DNA of 64,000 nucleotides. Origin: JABCPE02 sp963509715. Lineage in GTDB: Bacteria > Bacteroidota > Bacteroidia > Flavobacteriales > Weeksellaceae. Made by a program: the position numbers and the translations under genes. How positions within the stretch are numbered: the first letter of the stretch is position 1; each line of letters opens with the position of its first letter. Under the pieces are notes generated by a model, which ran no database searches, was not told where the DNA came from, and saw only the letters and a list, made by a program, of their open reading frames with translations. Positions 1 through 8,560 of this stretch are shown piece after piece. The stretch is from NCBI GenBank assembly GCA_963509715.1, contig CAUPCB010000002.1, positions 49,072 through 113,071 of the forward strand. The letters are read 5' to 3'.

Positions 1-1107
1 CCTGATGACCAAAGGAAATATATAGACATGGAAAGGGAGTATAAGGTGATAGAAACAACCTATAATACTCTACTCTCTAAACAAGCTGAGACTCAGCTCA
101 GACTCGCAACAGCTAAATCCGACCTGAACATCATAGACCCAGCAAAAGACTTAGGGCAAGCTCCTATTGGACCAAATGTAGCAATTGTGAAATATGGACT
201 CGTATTTGGTTTTATGCTTATACCGTTGTTGTTGATTTTAGTAACAGAGATATTGGACAACAGAGTGAAATCTATAGCAGAATTATTGGGTGTTGTCAAG
301 ATACCTCTTCTAGGTGTTATTGGTAAAAATCTTCATGAGAACAATCTTACAGTATTGGAACAGCCAAAATCATCAATTTCAGAGGCGTTTAGGGGAATCA
401 GAGCGAATTTAAGATTCCTTTATAATGAAGATGGAAATAGTAAAGTGATTTTGGTAACTTCATCAGTAGGAGGAGAAGGGAAAACATATTGTTCTATCAA
501 TATAGCATCAGTTCTTGGGCTTAGTGGCAAAAAAACTATTTTGCTCGGAATGGACTTGAGGAAGCCTAAAATTTTTGGAGACTTTAAGATAAATAACAAA
601 TATGGAATTTCTAATTATCTTTCAGGAGATATAGAAATGCACGAGATTATCAATAAAACTAAAATTCCTGCTTTGGATGTGGCGACTTCTGGACCGATTC
701 CACCGAACCCTTCGGAGCTTTTGATGAGTGACAAGAACAAGGAATTTATAGAATTATTGAAAAAAGAGTATGATTTTATCATTATAGACTCGCCGCCAGT
801 AGGGTTGGTTGCGGACTCTTTTGAATTGATGAAACTTACCGATGCCAATGTGTATGTGGTAAGACATGAATACACAGAAAAACACATGCTTAGAATGGTA
901 ACAGAGAAGTATCATGCAGAGGAGATTAAGCATCTTGGGCTTATATATAATGATTTTGTGTCTAAGCAAGGTTATGGTTATGGTTACGGCTATGGTTATG
1001 GTTATGGCTACGGCTATGGATATTTCGATGAAGACAAAAACTATGAAGAGCCTACTCTTATCAAAATCAGAAATAAAATCAGGAGTATTCTTGGTAAAAA
1101 CAAATAA
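1..1107 (+). CDS. Polysaccharide co-polymerase / BY-type tyrosine kinase, C-terminal part (5' truncated by window edge)
   Basis: The reading frame is open to base 1, so the N-terminus lies outside the window; 368 codons are visible. A proline-containing stretch and a transmembrane helix (TEILDNR just after it) match the end of the Wzz/Wzc domain. The cytoplasmic kinase follows: Walker A SSVGGEGKT (about 460-486), Walker A' MDLRKPK, Walker B FIIIDSPP (about 775-798). The tail carries nine Gly-Tyr dipeptides (970-1023), the tyrosine cluster that BY-kinases autophosphorylate. Family knowledge: such proteins control chain length and export of capsule or exopolysaccharide at the inner membrane. 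The epimerase at 3460 fits the end of a surface polysaccharide locus lying to the left. A strong terminator follows directly. Confidence 0.9.
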   Translation, partial: PDDQRKYIDMEREYKVIETTYNTLLSKQAETQLRLATAKSDLNIIDPAKDLGQAPIGPNVAIVKYGLVFGFMLIPLLLILVTEILDNRVKSIAELLGVVKIPLLGVIGKNLHENNLTVLEQPKSSISEAFRGIRANLRFLYNEDGNSKVILVTSSVGGEGKTYCSINIASVLGLSGKKTILLGMDLRKPKIFGDFKINNKYGISNYLSGDIEMHEIINKTKIPALDVATSGPIPPNPSELLMSDKNKEFIELLKKEYDFIIIDSPPVGLVADSFELMKLTDANVYVVRHEYTEKHMLRMVTEKYHAEEIKHLGLIYNDFVSKQGYGYGYGYGYGYGYGYGYFDEDKNYEEPTLIKIRNKIRSILGKNK

Positions 1108-1110
1108 ACA

Positions 1111-1143
1111 AAAAAGAGCAATGAAAAATTGCTCTTTTTTTAT
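1111..1143 (+). terminator. Bidirectional intrinsic terminator
   Basis: A 12-bp stem (AAAAAGAGCAAT / ATTGCTCTTTTT) with a GAAAA loop is followed by more T. It has A and T tracts on both flanks, so it can serve the kinase gene (+) and the convergent DUF2797 gene (-), whose stop lies at its right edge. Confidence 0.85.
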
Positions 1144-1931
1144 ATTTCAATATCAACTACATAGCCTTCGTGGTTTCTTATGTTGATAACATTTCCATCT
1201 TGGAAACAAAGATATTGTCCTTTTATTCCTTGTAAAATACCACTAAATTTAGGGTGTTTGTCCAAGGTGAAAGCCGAAATTTTCTCAGGAGCAGTGTAGG
1301 GAAAATCTATTTTCCAGATTTTTTCTTCGTTGATGGCGAATTTTCTACTTTCTACAGGAAAAAGACTCTCTATTTTATTTCTAAAATCAATTAAATCAAT
1401 CTCGTCTTCATACTCATTTTGGAGCATTTTTCGCCAATTGGTTTTATCTGAAATGTGCTGTTTCAGAGCAACTTCTATCACGCCTGCTTCGTAGCGGTTT
1501 TCGGTTCGTGCTATGGGCAGGGCAAATGTAGCACCTTGGTCTATCCATCGTGTTGGGATTTGGCTTTCGCGGGTTACGCCCACCTTTACATCACCAGTAT
1601 ATGCCAAATACACGATATGAGGTTGAAGCTGAATGTTTTTTTCTATTTCCAAATTTCGCTCTTCCACACCGAGATGAGCCGTGGAAAGCTCTGGTTTTAA
1701 GATGGAATCACTGGCGAAAGGGCTTTCGAAAAAACATTTTTTACAAAATCCCATTCGAAAAACAGGTTCGCTGCTTCCGCACTCTATACACTGATAGCCA
1801 ATATGTTGTATGCTTATTTTCTTTCCAAATAACTCATTTAGGTGTATGATGTCTCCTGAAATATTTAGGTAATATTGCACAGGCTCAGCAAGTTGAGTTA
1901 TCATTTTATTAATTTGTCCTCTGAATAACAT
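1140..1931 (-). CDS. DUF2797 family protein with zinc-finger-like Cys pairs and GIY-YIG-like segment
   Basis: This 263-aa protein matches the DUF2797 type. Around residues 45-70 it has two Cys pairs (CIEC and CKKC, about 13 residues apart), likely a zinc site. About residues 105-130 read VYLAYTG then KVGVTR and RWIDQGA, a layout like the first strands and helix of GIY-YIG nucleases. The function of the family is not established, and nuclease activity would be inference. A -7 element (TATTTTTG) lies 18 bases upstream of the start, so it is probably monocistronic. It converges on the tyrosine kinase gene. Confidence 0.8.
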   Translation of the reverse strand: MLFRGQINKMITQLAEPVQYYLNISGDIIHLNELFGKKISIQHIGYQCIECGSSEPVFRMGFCKKCFFESPFASDSILKPELSTAHLGVEERNLEIEKNIQLQPHIVYLAYTGDVKVGVTRESQIPTRWIDQGATFALPIARTENRYEAGVIEVALKQHISDKTNWRKMLQNEYEDEIDLIDFRNKIESLFPVESRKFAINEEKIWKIDFPYTAPEKISAFTLDKHPKFSGILQGIKGQYLCFQDGNVINIRNHEGYVVDIEI

Positions 1932-1948
1932 CTTCTTTTTTGTAAATA

Positions 1949-1956
1949 CAAAAATA
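1949..1956 (-). promoter_or_regulatory. Putative -7 promoter element (TATTTTTG) of the DUF2797 gene
   Basis: It matches the Bacteroidota TAnnTTTG consensus on the minus strand, 18 bases before the start codon. No clear -33 TTG is seen. Confidence 0.5.
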
Positions 1957-2008
1957 TAAATTTTATGAATAGAAATAGAAAATCATGAAATTGTTATTTT
2001 TTTTTATA

Positions 2009-2016
2009 TACATTTG
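2009..2016 (+). promoter_or_regulatory. Putative -7 promoter element (TACATTTG) of the repeat surface protein
   Basis: TAnnTTTG match with a TTG at 1991-1993 (15-base spacing, a little short). It covers the upstream in-frame ATG at 2014, which argues that translation starts at 2035. Confidence 0.55.
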
Positions 2017-2034
2017 CAGTTTAAAAAAAAGATA

Positions 2035-3378
2035 ATGAAAAAGATATTTATTTTACTAGGGTTTGTAGGATTGACAAACATTTATGCACAAAAAGGAAGA
2101 GTTGGAGTTAATACAGACACTCCTAAAGCTACATTGGATATCAATGGTAGTTCAGTAGATAACATAAAAGGTATCTTGATACCAAGGGTAACTGCGGAGG
2201 AAATGAAAACTATGTCAGGAAATACAAATTTTGGAGGGCATCAACATTCAAACCTTGTATATCTTACTGACACTATGCCAACAACAGACCAGACAGGTAA
2301 ACATGAATATGTAACAGATGAGGGATTCTATTATTGGAATAATACAGCTTTAAAATGGATCCCTCTGAATGACCTTAGATATGTAGGAAGAGGTAATCAT
2401 ATAACTATGGATGCTGGAAAAAATGGAACTTCACTTCTTGCAGGGAGCAATAATATAGGAATAGGAAAAGGAAGTCTTAATGCGAATACAGGGTCAAATA
2501 ATATTGCTGTAGGGACTAGTGCTCTTCTGAAAAACACTTCAGGGAGTGGTGCTGTTGCTATAGGGACCAATGCTCTTATAAGAAATACAACTGGAAAGAA
2601 TAATATTGCTATAGGAACTAATACCCTTACACAAAATATAGCAGCAGATAATAATATTGCTATTGGTATCACAGCATTAAATCTTAATACAGAAGGAACT
2701 AATAATGTTGCCATAGGAGGAGAGGCTCTTACTAAGAACACAACAGGGAAGAATAATATTGCTCTTGGACCAAATACACTTAGACAAAATGTAGATGCAG
2801 ATAATAACTTTGCTATTGGTCTGAATGCTCTTGAAGCAAATACAGCAGGACAAGCTAATATGGCGGTTGGTAATGGAGCTCTTTCACGAAACACAAATGG
2901 TGGATATAATATGGCGTTTGGATATAATACCATGCCTCTAAATCAAACAGGTTCTTATAATATTGCATTAGGATATAATTCTGCTAACCAAATTGTAAAA
3001 GGAAGTTATAATACTGTAATAGGAACAGGAGGTTCGTATATAAATAATGGAAATGGGAATATTAGTATAGGAAATTCTCAAGCAGGTACAGATACGGCAT
3101 CGTTAGATAATATCATTGCTATAGGTCATGACATTACTATTGATAGCACTACACCCGCTACAGATAATACTATCGTTTTAGGAAATAGTACAGCAACAGG
3201 GCCAAAAGTAGGAGTGGGAATTTATATTCCTCAGGCGAAATTAGATGTTAATGGAGATATCAGAGTAGGAGGGACTACAGCATCTTGCTCAACAGCTAAT
3301 GAAGGAGCTATCCGCTATGAATCTTCATTAAAGAAATTTCAAGGGTGTGATGGTTCTAGTTGGGTTTCTCTTCACTAA
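2035..3378 (+). CDS. Secreted surface protein with 17-residue YadA-head-like / beta-roll repeats
   Basis: A 447-aa protein with a signal peptide (MKKIFILLGFVGLTNIYAQ). The start at 2035 is preferred over 2014 because the latter lies in the promoter and lacks a leading signal. About residues 138-345 (2446-3060) consist of about 12 units of 17 residues with the core NNIAIG..AL..NT.G, reminiscent of YadA-type head repeats. Both flanks carry the GVNTDTPKATLDINGS / PQAKLDVNGDIRVGG element common in Bacteroidota tail-fibre-like surface proteins. The C-terminus (two Cys, then SSWVSLH) has neither a YadA anchor nor a recognisable T9SS sorting domain. Probably extracellular or cell-surface; the binding partner is unknown. 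Confidence 0.75.
   Translation: MKKIFILLGFVGLTNIYAQKGRVGVNTDTPKATLDINGSSVDNIKGILIPRVTAEEMKTMSGNTNFGGHQHSNLVYLTDTMPTTDQTGKHEYVTDEGFYYWNNTALKWIPLNDLRYVGRGNHITMDAGKNGTSLLAGSNNIGIGKGSLNANTGSNNIAVGTSALLKNTSGSGAVAIGTNALIRNTTGKNNIAIGTNTLTQNIAADNNIAIGITALNLNTEGTNNVAIGGEALTKNTTGKNNIALGPNTLRQNVDADNNFAIGLNALEANTAGQANMAVGNGALSRNTNGGYNMAFGYNTMPLNQTGSYNIALGYNSANQIVKGSYNTVIGTGGSYINNGNGNISIGNSQAGTDTASLDNIIAIGHDITIDSTTPATDNTIVLGNSTATGPKVGVGIYIPQAKLDVNGDIRVGGTTASCSTANEGAIRYESSLKKFQGCDGSSWVSLH
2446..3060 (+). repeat. Tandem 51-bp coding repeats (17 residues each), about 12 copies
   Basis: Period 17 residues: DNNIAIGITALNLNTEG, TNNVAIGGEALTKNTTG and KNNIALGPNTLRQNVDA are successive units. Copies are diverged at DNA level, so this is an old structural repeat rather than a slippage tract. 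Confidence 0.8.
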
Positions 3379-3400
3379 AAAATAAAATTCAACAAGCATA

Positions 3401-3431
3401 GAAGTTTCTTTTAAAAGAAACTTCTTTTTTT
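3401..3431 (+). terminator. Intrinsic terminator after the repeat surface protein
   Basis: The palindrome GAAGTTTCTTTT / AAAAGAAACTTC is followed by TTTTTTTA. Confidence 0.85.
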
Positions 3432-3432
3432 A

Positions 3433-3440
3433 TACTTTTG
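3433..3440 (+). promoter_or_regulatory. Putative -7 promoter element (TACTTTTG) of the epimerase gene
   Basis: TAnnTTTG match directly after the preceding terminator and 19 bases before the ATG at 3460. Confidence 0.55.
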
Positions 3441-3459
3441 TATATCTAAAAAATATAAA

Positions 3460-4488
3460 ATGACATATCTCATTACAGGTGGAAGTGGTTTTATTGGTTC
3501 GCATCTGACAGAATATCTACTAAAAAACGGACATTCTGTCATCAATGTAGATAATTTTGATGATTTTTATCATTACCAAATCAAAATAGAAAATACTTTG
3601 GAGAGTGTAAATTCTTCAGAAAGTTTTGAGTATAAAGATAAAGAATCTGATATTCAAAATATTATAAATAAAACAAAATCAAATAATTATCAGTTGTATT
3701 GTCAAGATATTCGTGATGTAAATGGTTTGAAACAAATTTTTCAAAACCATCATATAGATATGGTGATACATTTGGCGGCTCTGGCTGGTGTGCGCCCTTC
3801 CATAGAGAGGCCGATGGACTATGCGGAGGTCAATATATTAGGCTCTATGAATATTTTTGAGCTCTGTAAAGAATTTGGAGTTAAAAAAATCGTATGCGCT
3901 TCATCATCAAGTGTTTATGGTAATAATGAGAAAGTTCCTTTTTCTGAAACAGATAATGTAGACCGCCCTATTTCTCCCTATGCAGCCACTAAAAAAAGTG
4001 TAGAAATTATAGGACACACTTACCATCATTTGTATGGAATAGATATGATTCAGCTGAGGTTTTTCACTGTTTATGGGCCTCGCCAGCGCCCTGATTTGGC
4101 TATTCATAAATTTACTAAAATAATTTCTGAAAATGGAAAAATTCCGTTCTATGGCGATGGAACGACTGCTCGTGATTACACTTTTATAGATGATATTATA
4201 GATGGAATTGCTAAATCTGCCCAATATTTAGAGAACAACCAAGGAGTATATGAAATCATAAATCTTGGTGAAAATGAGGTGGTTATGCTTAAAGATATGC
4301 TCTCAGGAATTGAACAGAATTTGGATAAGAAAGCGGTTTTGGATAAACTGCCTATGCAGCCTGGTGATGTCAAAAAAACCAATGCTGATATTACAAAAGC
4401 GAAAACATTAGTAAAATACTCTCCAAAAACAAACTTCCAAAATGGCATAAAAAAATTTGTGGAATGGTTTTTGAGAAAAAAACATTAA
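3460..4488 (+). CDS. NAD-dependent sugar-nucleotide epimerase, UDP-glucuronate 4-epimerase type
   Basis: A 342-aa extended SDR enzyme. The N-terminal Rossmann motif TGGSGFIGSHL binds NAD, and VDNFDDFY matches the UDP-glucuronate epimerase subgroup. The catalytic triad appears as SSSSVYG and YAATK (Tyr-x3-Lys). TVYGPRQRPDLAIHKF is typical of UDP-glucuronate/galacturonate interconverting enzymes. It would supply an activated uronic acid for surface polysaccharide, consistent with the BY-kinase upstream. Exact substrate specificity cannot be read from sequence. Confidence 0.85.
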   Translation: MTYLITGGSGFIGSHLTEYLLKNGHSVINVDNFDDFYHYQIKIENTLESVNSSESFEYKDKESDIQNIINKTKSNNYQLYCQDIRDVNGLKQIFQNHHIDMVIHLAALAGVRPSIERPMDYAEVNILGSMNIFELCKEFGVKKIVCASSSSVYGNNEKVPFSETDNVDRPISPYAATKKSVEIIGHTYHHLYGIDMIQLRFFTVYGPRQRPDLAIHKFTKIISENGKIPFYGDGTTARDYTFIDDIIDGIAKSAQYLENNQGVYEIINLGENEVVMLKDMLSGIEQNLDKKAVLDKLPMQPGDVKKTNADITKAKTLVKYSPKTNFQNGIKKFVEWFLRKKH

Positions 4489-4493
4489 ATTTG
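4486..4493 (+). promoter_or_regulatory. Putative -7 promoter element (TAAATTTG) of the DUF2795 gene
   Basis: TAnnTTTG match overlapping the stop codon of the epimerase gene and 20 bases before the next ATG. Confidence 0.5.
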
Positions 4494-4513
4494 TAGAAAA
4501 TTAAAATAATAGT

Positions 4514-4735
4514 ATGTACTGGACATTAGAATTGGCATCTTATCTTAGTGATGCCCCTTGGCCGATGACTAAAGCAGAGTTGATTGATTATGCTATCAGA
4601 ACAGGTGCTCCGATGGAGGTTGTGGAAAATTTACAAGCAATTGAAGATGAGGGAGAAATCTACGAAAGCATAGAGGAGGTTTGGTCAGACTATCCAACGG
4701 ATGAAGACTTCCTTTGGAACGAAGACGAATACTAA
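4514..4735 (+). CDS. DUF2795 domain protein, small and acidic
   Basis: 73 aa. MYWTLELASYLSDAPWPMTKAEL with IDYAIRTGAPMEVVENL matches the DUF2795 fold, here with a very acidic tail rich in Asp and Glu. It sits alone between the epimerase gene and secA and has its own -7 element. The molecular role is unknown; it is predicted to be cytoplasmic with no signal peptide or membrane helix. Confidence 0.8.
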   Translation: MYWTLELASYLSDAPWPMTKAELIDYAIRTGAPMEVVENLQAIEDEGEIYESIEEVWSDYPTDEDFLWNEDEY

Positions 4736-4848
4736 AAAATAATGACAGAAAGTCTTACAGATTCTCTGTTATATTTATATATAAAAAGCAGAAATATAGT
4801 TAAATAAATACAAAAACCAATGGTAAAAACTATTGGTGTACATAAGTT

Positions 4849-7800
4849 ATGAGTTTTTTTAATAAGATTTTAAAAAGCTTTTTGGGAGATAAAAACCAAA
4901 GAGATTTAAAGGAAGTTGGTAAAATTGTCGCAAAGATAAAGAAAGTAGAGCCCGCAATCAAAGAGCTCTCTGATGATGAGCTGCGTGGAAAGAGTAGGGA
5001 GTTTAGAGAAAAAATAAAAACTGCGACAGCGGATATAACTACTCAAATAGAGCAGATAAAAGAACAGATAAAAACCACTGCCAATATTGATGAAAAAGAA
5101 GCATTATTCACTAAAATAGAAACTTTACAGAAAGATGCTTATCAAATAGAGGAAAAAGTTCTTAATGAAATTCTTCCGGAGGCTTTTGCCGTTCTTAAAG
5201 ATACAGGGCGCCGTTGGGCAGAGAATGGACAGATTGTTGTACAGGCTACAGACAGAGATAGAGAACTAGCAGCAACAAAGGATTTTGTAGAAATACAGGG
5301 TGACAAAGCTGTTTGGAAAAATAAATGGAACGCAGCAGGAGCAGACATCACATGGGATATGGTGCATTATGATGTACAGTTCATAGGAGGAGCTGTATTG
5401 CATGGTGGAAAAATCGCAGAGATGGCAACGGGAGAAGGGAAAACATTGGTAGGAACACTTCCTATTTATCTGAATGCTCTACCAGGAAGAGGAGTGCATG
5501 TGGTTACTGTGAATGACTACCTTGCGAAAAGGGACTCTGCGTGGATGGGGCCACTTTATCAGTTCCATGAACTTACGATAGACTGTATCGATAATCATCA
5601 GCCTAATACAGATTCCAGAAGAAATGCATATGCGTGTGACATTACTTATGGAACGAATAATGAATTTGGTTTTGACTATCTGAGAGACAACATGGTAAAC
5701 TCTCCAGATGAGCTAGTTCAAAGAGAGCTAAACTACGCCGTAGTGGATGAGGTGGACTCTGTTTTGATAGATGATGCGAGAACGCCTTTGATTATCTCAG
5801 GGCCTGTTCCTATGGGTGATAGACACGAATTTGATGTTCTTAAACCATCTGTGGATAGAGTGGTAGAGGTTCAGAAAAAAGTAGTTTCTACGATTTTTAA
5901 TGAAGCTAAAAAACTAATTGCACAAGGAAACACAAAAGAAGGAGGGTTCAAATTACTCCAAGTATATAGAGGTCTTCCAAAAAACAAGCATTTGATAAAA
6001 TTCCTTTCTGAGGATGGAAATCGTGTTTTGCTTCAAAAAACAGAAGCCCAATATATGCAGGATAACAGCCGTGAGATGCATAAAGTGGACAAGGACTTGT
6101 ATTTCGTGATTGATGAGAAGAATAACCAAATAGACCTTACAGACAAAGGTGTGGAATATATGTCCCAAGGGAACTCGGATCCTAACTTCTTCGTTCTTCA
6201 GGATATAGGAACAGAGATCGCAGAACTTGAGGCTAAAAACCTTTCTAAGGAAGAAGAATTTGCTGCAAAGGATGAGTTACTCAGAGAATTTGCAATTAAA
6301 TCTGAAAGAGTCCACACACTGAATCAATTGCTAAAAGCCTACACACTTTTTGAGAAAGATGATCAATATGTGGTGATGGATGGCGAGGTAAAAATCGTGG
6401 ATGAGCAGACAGGGCGTATCATGGAAGGTCGCCGTTATTCAGATGGACTTCACCAAGCGATAGAAGCTAAAGAAAATGTGAAAATCGAGGCAGCAACTCA
6501 GACTTTTGCGACCATCACTCTACAAAACTATTTCCGTATGTATAACAAATTGTCAGGGATGACAGGAACAGCGGAAACAGAGGCAGGAGAGTTTTGGCAG
6601 ATTTATAAATTAGATGTGGTTGTTATCCCTACCAATAGACCTATTCAGAGAATAGACAAACAAGATTTGGTATATAAAACCAACCGAGAGAAATACAATG
6701 CTGTAATAGAAGAAATAGAAAGACTTACGGCTCAGGGAAGACCTGTGCTGGTAGGGACTACTTCGGTGGAAATTTCACAATTACTTTCTAGAGCGTTGAG
6801 TTTGAGAAAGATACCGCATCAAGTATTGAATGCTAAATTGCATAAAAAAGAGGCGGAAATTGTAGCGGAGGCTGGTAAACCAGGTGTAGTTACTATAGCA
6901 ACCAATATGGCAGGGCGTGGAACGGATATCAAACTTCAAGACGAAGTGAAAAAAGCAGGAGGATTGGCGATTATCGGTACCGAAAGACATGATTCACGCC
7001 GTGTGGACAGACAGCTTAGAGGTCGTGCAGGTCGTCAGGGAGATCCAGGAAGTTCCCAGTTCTATGTTTCTTTGGAAGATAACCTGATGCGTCTCTTCGG
7101 TTCAGAGAGAATTGCAAGAATAATGGATGGAATGGGACATAAAGAAGGAGAATATATCCAAAGTTCTATCATCACAAAATCTATTGAAAGAGCTCAGAAA
7201 AAAGTAGAGCAGAATAACTTTGGTATCAGAAAAAGATTGCTAGAGTATGATGATGTGATGAATAAGCAGAGAGATGTAATCTATAAGAGAAGAAAAAATG
7301 CACTCTTTGGAGACCATCTGAAGTATGATATAGAAAATATGATCTACGATACTGCTGCTGCTATCGTATCACAAACTAAACCAACAGCTGATTACAAAAC
7401 ATTTGAGTATGAAGTAATCAAGTATTTCACTATGGAAGTGCCTGTTTCTGAGGAGGAATTTAAGAATAAACAAGTGTCAGAATTAGTGGATATTGTTTAT
7501 CAAAAAGCATCAGAAGATTACAAAATGAAACTTCAAGTGTTGAAAGAGAAAACATTCCCTATTATTGAGAATGTTTATAATCAGCAAGGTTCTTTATTTA
7601 AGAATATTCAGGTGCCATTCTCAGATGGACATAGAATGCTGAACATCGTGACAGACTTGAAAGAAGCGTATGAGAGCCATTGTGATAGTTTGATTACGGA
7701 TTTTGAGAAGAATATTTCTCTTGCGATTATCGATGAAAACTGGAAATTGCATTTGAGAGAGATGGATGACCTTCGCCGTTCATCACAAGGTGCTGTTTAT

Positions 7801-7929
7801 GAGCAGAAAGACCCGCTGGTAATCTATAAACAGGAATCTTTCCATTTGTTTAGTGAGATGGTGGACAATGTAAATAAACAAATCGTTTCATTCTTATTTA
7901 AAGGTGAAATGCCAGTAAATAACAATTAA
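4849..7929 (+). CDS. secA: Protein translocase ATPase SecA
   Basis: 1026 aa; the ATPase that drives pre-proteins through SecYEG. Walker A MATGEGKT lies at about residues 191-198, the DEVD box VDEVDSVLIDDARTP near 298, and motif VI appears as GTERHDSRRVDRQLRGRAGRQGD. It is longer than E. coli SecA (901 aa) because of insertions: a coiled segment near residues 60-95 and a large insert in the preprotein-crosslinking region (about 325-430), both usual in Bacteroidota. The C-terminus (FLFKGEMPVNNN) lacks the Cys-rich zinc/SecB-binding tail. It is followed by a terminator; the 113-base upstream gap shows no clear -7 element. Confidence 0.98.
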   Translation: MSFFNKILKSFLGDKNQRDLKEVGKIVAKIKKVEPAIKELSDDELRGKSREFREKIKTATADITTQIEQIKEQIKTTANIDEKEALFTKIETLQKDAYQIEEKVLNEILPEAFAVLKDTGRRWAENGQIVVQATDRDRELAATKDFVEIQGDKAVWKNKWNAAGADITWDMVHYDVQFIGGAVLHGGKIAEMATGEGKTLVGTLPIYLNALPGRGVHVVTVNDYLAKRDSAWMGPLYQFHELTIDCIDNHQPNTDSRRNAYACDITYGTNNEFGFDYLRDNMVNSPDELVQRELNYAVVDEVDSVLIDDARTPLIISGPVPMGDRHEFDVLKPSVDRVVEVQKKVVSTIFNEAKKLIAQGNTKEGGFKLLQVYRGLPKNKHLIKFLSEDGNRVLLQKTEAQYMQDNSREMHKVDKDLYFVIDEKNNQIDLTDKGVEYMSQGNSDPNFFVLQDIGTEIAELEAKNLSKEEEFAAKDELLREFAIKSERVHTLNQLLKAYTLFEKDDQYVVMDGEVKIVDEQTGRIMEGRRYSDGLHQAIEAKENVKIEAATQTFATITLQNYFRMYNKLSGMTGTAETEAGEFWQIYKLDVVVIPTNRPIQRIDKQDLVYKTNREKYNAVIEEIERLTAQGRPVLVGTTSVEISQLLSRALSLRKIPHQVLNAKLHKKEAEIVAEAGKPGVVTIATNMAGRGTDIKLQDEVKKAGGLAIIGTERHDSRRVDRQLRGRAGRQGDPGSSQFYVSLEDNLMRLFGSERIARIMDGMGHKEGEYIQSSIITKSIERAQKKVEQNNFGIRKRLLEYDDVMNKQRDVIYKRRKNALFGDHLKYDIENMIYDTAAAIVSQTKPTADYKTFEYEVIKYFTMEVPVSEEEFKNKQVSELVDIVYQKASEDYKMKLQVLKEKTFPIIENVYNQQGSLFKNIQVPFSDGHRMLNIVTDLKEAYESHCDSLITDFEKNISLAIIDENWKLHLREMDDLRRSSQGAVYEQKDPLVIYKQESFHLFSEMVDNVNKQIVSFLFKGEMPVNNN

Positions 7930-7937
7930 AACAATAA

Positions 7938-7972
7938 AAAGGAGCAGCTGAATTTATGGCTGCTCTTTCCTT
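7938..7972 (+). terminator. Intrinsic terminator after secA
   Basis: Stem GAGCAGC (7942-7948) / GCTGCTC (7959-7965), extendable by A/T pairs outward, then CTTTCCTTTAT. The T tract is imperfect, so read-through into the next gene 13 bases on is plausible. Confidence 0.6.
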
Positions 7973-7978
7973 TATAAA

Positions 7979-8560
7979 ATGAAATTACCAAAGTCAGAAC
8001 TCAGAAAAATCTACACAGAAAAAAGAAAATCTATGTCTTCTGCAGAGGTGGAGGATTTGTCCAAAAGTATTTTTAAACAGTTTTTAGGAGCATTTGATAT
8101 GTCAAAAGTTAAAAATGTGCATATTTTCCTTCCAATTAAACAGAAAAATGAAGTTTCCACTTGGGATTTTATTAGATATTTTTGGGATAAAGGAATATCG
8201 GTATTTGTTCCTAAAATGGTACAAAACGAAATAAGGACTATCCAGCTGAAACCAGACACACCATTAAAAGAAAACGGCTGGGGAATTCTAGAACCAGAGG
8301 ATGATTTTGTGGAAGATATTAAATATGATATCGTTATAACGCCGCTGTTATATTGTGATAATCAAGGAAATAGAGTAGGTTATGGCAAAGGTTTTTATGA
8401 TATGTTTTTCTCAAAAATGAACCGCAACGCCCTAAAAGTGGGAGTTAGTTTTTTCCCACCAGCGGCATTGATATCAGATGTTTCTGAGCTCGATATTCCC
8501 TTGGATTACTTGGTAACTCCTACAGAAGCGCTGTCTTTTATATCAAAATCGATAAAGTAA
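7979..8560 (+). CDS. 5-formyltetrahydrofolate cyclo-ligase
   Basis: 193 aa, typical family length. The N-terminal KSELRKIYTEKRKSMS is the substrate/ATP-binding start of MTHFS enzymes, and NRVGYGKGFYDMFF is the hallmark C-terminal motif. It converts 5-formyl-THF to 5,10-methenyl-THF with ATP in the cytosol. It lies just behind secA and may be transcribed partly by read-through. Its last 55 bases overlap, in opposite orientation, the 3' end of the lipoprotein gene at 8506. Confidence 0.92.
   Translation: MKLPKSELRKIYTEKRKSMSSAEVEDLSKSIFKQFLGAFDMSKVKNVHIFLPIKQKNEVSTWDFIRYFWDKGISVFVPKMVQNEIRTIQLKPDTPLKENGWGILEPEDDFVEDIKYDIVITPLLYCDNQGNRVGYGKGFYDMFFSKMNRNALKVGVSFFPPAALISDVSELDIPLDYLVTPTEALSFISKSIK

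Noticed and set aside
2397..2933. 178-codon minus-strand open frame inside the repeat surface protein
   Set aside because: It is an antisense shadow of the 51-base repeats; the plus-strand gene has promoter, signal peptide and terminator.
4816..4837. Hairpin ACCAATGG/CTATTGGT before secA as a possible secA regulatory element
   Set aside because: The stem is imperfect and no link to a SecM-like leader peptide or a known motif is visible.
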